A DNA stretch of 64,000 nt, taken from the NCBI GenBank assembly GCA_014843695.1, contig CM026401.1, positions 43,969,485 to 44,033,484 of the forward strand. The letters are read 5' to 3'. The DNA is from Archivesica marissinica (taxonomy: Eukaryota; Mollusca; Bivalvia; Venerida; Vesicomyidae). Each line of letters begins with the position of its first letter. Within the stretch, counting starts at the first letter, position 1. The position numbers were made by a program, and so were the translations under genes. Shown in pieces: positions 61,496 through 64,000 of this stretch. The notes under the pieces are model-generated. The model was given only the letters and a program-made list of their open reading frames with translations, did not search any database and had not been told where the DNA came from.

Positions 61496-61730
61496 CCCCA
61501 TGGCCTAGTGGTTAAGGAGTCTGTCTGCCTACGGAGTGGGGGGTCGAAGGTTCGAACCTTGTCAGGTGTTTGTTCTGATATGGCCGGTTGGTGAGCCGCC
61601 AGCTAGTTAAATAATGGTTACCGATTGCCTACCAGCCTGGCATCTAGCATACAAGCATAGGATTCGGGAAGTGCTGATGTTCATAAAAAAAGGTGTCTCT
61701 TAAGTCAGAAATGGCTGGCCCTTTAAATAA
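61496..61730 (+). mobile_element. tRNA-derived SINE
   Basis: Head CCATGGCCTAGTGGTTAAGG (A-box), B-box GGTTCGAACC, body with GCCGGTTGGTGAGCCGCC and GCATAGGATTCGGG, ending in a CTGGCCCTTTAAATAAAAA tail. The anticodon arm is not tRNA-like enough for a functional gene. Confidence 0.8.
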
Positions 61731-61767
61731 AAATTCTACATACAAAACATTCTACATAAATTGATCT

Positions 61768-62526
61768 GTTATACTTACATAATCCCCCAAACTGATGCTG
61801 TATCTGTTATACTTACATAGTCCCCCAAACTGATGCTGTATCTGTTATACTTACATAGTCCCCCAAACTGATGCTGTATCTGTTATACTTACATAGTCCC
61901 CCAAACTGATGCTGTATCTGTTATACTTACATAGTCCCCCAAACTGATGCTGTATCTGTTATACTTACATAGTCCCCCAAACTGATGCTGTATCTGTTAT
62001 ACTTACATAGTCCCCCAAACTGATGCTGTATCTGTTATACTTACATAGTCCCCCAAACTGATGCTGTATCTGTTATACTTACATAGTCCCCCAAACTGAT
62101 GCTATATCTGTTATACTTACATAGTCCCCAAACTGATGCTGTATCTGCTATACTTACATAGTCCCCCAAACTGATGCTGTATCTGTTATACTTACATAGT
62201 CCCCCAAACTGATGCTATATCTGTTATACTTACATAGTCCCCCAACTGATGCTGTATCTGTTATACTTACATAGTCCCCCAAACTGATGCTATATCTGCT
62301 ATACTTACATAATACCCCAACTGATGCTGTATCTGCTATACTTACATAATACCCCAACTGATGCTGTATCTGCTATACTTACATAATACCCCAACTGATG
62401 CTGTATCTGCTATACTTACATAATACCCCAACTGATGCTGTATCTGCTATACTTACATAGTCCCCCAAACTGATGCTATATCTGCTATACTTACATAATA
62501 CCCCAACTGATGCTGTATCTGCTATA
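61768..62526. repeat. 38-bp minisatellite carrying splice-donor-like motifs
   Basis: About 20 units of TATCTGTTATACTTACATAG followed by TCCCCCAAACTGATGCTG. On the gene strand each unit reads CTATGTAAGTATAACAG, containing a near-consensus 5' splice site. The right end is cut by the LINE. Confidence 0.96.
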
Positions 62527-64000
62527 CTAAATAATAATAATAGACTTTATTTAAAGAGGGTTACACATTTAGTTACAAAACTAATCTTCCATGAGGCCCT
62601 CAGACATACAAAATTTACAGTGATAAATGAAAATAAAACACCAAAACAATACAGCAAGCATACAACGCACTCCATACACACTGATTACATTATATAAATG
62701 TAGCATTCTATCTAGAGATTCAGTTGGCAAATGTGTTGAGAAAGTAACAAGTGACAGATTGTACAAAAATGTATGAAAGTGCATTTTAGGGGTTCAAAAA
62801 ATTCCTGAAATAGGTGCCCGCCATTACCAGTATACCAAGTGTTTTGACTGCTGACAATAGATATATATACAAGAAAAGTTTAAAAATTGTGCCCTGTATC
62901 CAAATTTAGTCATGTGGGCATGCAAGCAATCCCGAGTGGATTTTTACACTTATGCAATTTTGATATTTGAAATAAAATAAGAATGAGAACATGGCTTGAC
63001 AATACATTAGAAGCATCTCTGTAGGTGACTATTCTAACGTCCTGTCAATCCATGTCTATGCTTTAACATATTCAAAATCAAAAGACAACATATTTATTGA
63101 TATATTCAAATGTCGTTAAAAGTTTGAGAAACACACATACCCAAATATTCACTATACAAGAACACACACAGACACATTCATAGAACATAATTGTTTGTAC
63201 ATAAATATGAAGATGCAGAACAACAAAATGGCCATCTAATGACTATTTAGCTTTCATCCATTGTATAACATGACAGTGAAAGCTTGTGACTGTATCTATT
63301 GTTTTTAGATGGTTTGGCAGGCAGTTCCATATAATTGAGCCAGAATATGATATACATTGTTTGTAGATTTCCTTGTATGGTCTTGGAGGGATGTAGTTAT
63401 TTGAAGTTGTTGACCTTAGTGTTGGTAAATTGTCATTGGGTGGTCTCAAGTGAAATAGCTCATTAATATAGCCGGGTGTTTTATTTCTGTTAACATCAAA
63501 CATGAATTTCGCCTTTCTTAAAAATATGCGTTCATAAACGCTTAATATTTTTAGTTCTTCCATGCTTTTAACTATATCAGTATACTCATAATCTAGAATT
63601 ATCTTGCATGCTCGTTTTTGCAGATTATATAATCTGTTCAGGTTGGTCTGAGATGTACCACCCCATATAATACTACAGTAGTCAAGATGTGGTTGTATGT
63701 ATGTTTTGTAGAATTGTACTCTGTGTTCAGGAGACAAAAAATGTTTTATTGTGTTGAGAAGCCATAAATTTGTTGCAATTTTCTTGGCAATTTTGTCGAC
63801 ATGAGTGGACCAGGTTAGCGTGTTATCAATGTGAACACCTAAAATTTTATCATTCAATACATTACATAATGTTTCTCCATTAAGTTTTAGTGACAAAGGG
63901 TTAATGTCTAAACGTATTTGATTTTGGTGAGTAGTCACTAACATAACCTTTGTTTTCGCAGCATTAATAACCATACCATTCTTAGTACACCAATTTGATA
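62527..64000 (-). mobile_element. Non-LTR retrotransposon (LINE), 3' part, continues beyond the window
   Basis: An ORF2 C-terminal frame (64000-63243) is followed by a 3' UTR of about 700 bp and ends at 62527-62550 in AATAAAGTC and a (TAT)n-type tail. The frame is intact over at least 250 codons, so the insertion is fairly young. Superfamily CR1/Jockey-like by motif style; the exact clade is not assigned. The 62540-63240 part has no gene. Confidence 0.8.
63243..64000 (-). CDS. LINE ORF2, C-terminal part (after the reverse transcriptase fingers and palm)
   Basis: The frame is open from the window edge (WCTKNGMVINAAKTKVM), so the methionine at 63974 is internal, not a start. It then reads ILGVHIDNTLTWSTHVDKIA, LDYCSIIWGG, LQKRACKIIL and ends SIIWNCLPNHLK and a stop at 63243-63245. 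This is the thumb and C-terminal region found after the RT catalytic core in CR1/Jockey-like ORF2 proteins, which copy the element RNA at the nicked target. No RNase H seen. The catalytic core lies to the right of the window. Confidence 0.8.
   Translation of the reverse strand, partial: SNWCTKNGMVINAAKTKVMLVTTHQNQIRLDINPLSLKLNGETLCNVLNDKILGVHIDNTLTWSTHVDKIAKKIATNLWLLNTIKHFLSPEHRVQFYKTYIQPHLDYCSIIWGGTSQTNLNRLYNLQKRACKIILDYEYTDIVKSMEELKILSVYERIFLRKAKFMFDVNRNKTPGYINELFHLRPPNDNLPTLRSTTSNNYIPPRPYKEIYKQCISYSGSIIWNCLPNHLKTIDTVTSFHCHVIQWMKAK

Noticed and set aside
61496..61570. tRNA gene on the plus strand
   Set aside because: Boxes are good, but the anticodon arm is poor and a SINE body and tail follow.

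Overview
The window looks like animal genomic DNA, most probably from a mollusc (perhaps a bivalve). Genes are split by long AT-rich introns with GT-AG sites. There are many tRNA-derived SINEs, non-LTR and DIRS-like retroelement remains, hAT-, pogo-, piggyBac- and MULE-type DNA elements, and an exceptional load of minisatellites. The taxon is an inference from style and repeat types. No bacterial-type genes, rRNA genes, intact tRNA genes or CRISPR arrays are visible. An assembly gap of exactly 1,000 N lies at 40970-41969.

Layout. Positions 1 to about 9512 are a nest of mobile DNA. A large outer element (more than 9.5 kb, running off the left edge) has long inverted arms that contain tandem C-rich units. 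It carries a decayed minus-strand gene of an unnamed multicopy invertebrate family (GCDT motif and a cysteine-rich C-terminus). A smaller FLYWCH/MULE transposon (about 1413-4307, candidate 8-bp target duplication) has inserted into its left arm. The two elements have similar end units.

From 12575 to 35885, on the plus strand, four exons encode the start of a secreted or membrane immunoglobulin-superfamily protein: a signal peptide, a V-like Ig domain and a second Ig domain split over two exons. Intron 2 (17 kb) holds a decayed gene of another multicopy family, a second relic of the GCDT family, SINEs, MITEs and an internally deleted Jockey-like LINE.

From 61425 down to 44085, on the minus strand, five exons encode four further Ig domains of nephrin-like type, all joined by phase-1 introns. 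They have no visible start or end. Their introns hold roughly 10 kb of minisatellites with periods of 17, 19, 23, 30-31, 35, 36, 38, 39 and 41 bp, plus hAT, pogo-like and TTAA elements. The plus-strand Ig gene lacks an end, the minus-strand Ig gene lacks a start, the junction phases are compatible, and they face each other across the N gap. They may be one nephrin-like gene whose right-hand contig is inverted in the assembly. The right edge (62527-64000, minus) is the 3' part of a LINE with an intact reading frame.

Stretches not listed separately (for example 9513-12574, 20700-22850, 25300-26260, 28000-29480, 31572-34396, 36900-38600 and 48500-49480) show only AT-rich non-coding DNA with no gene I can support.
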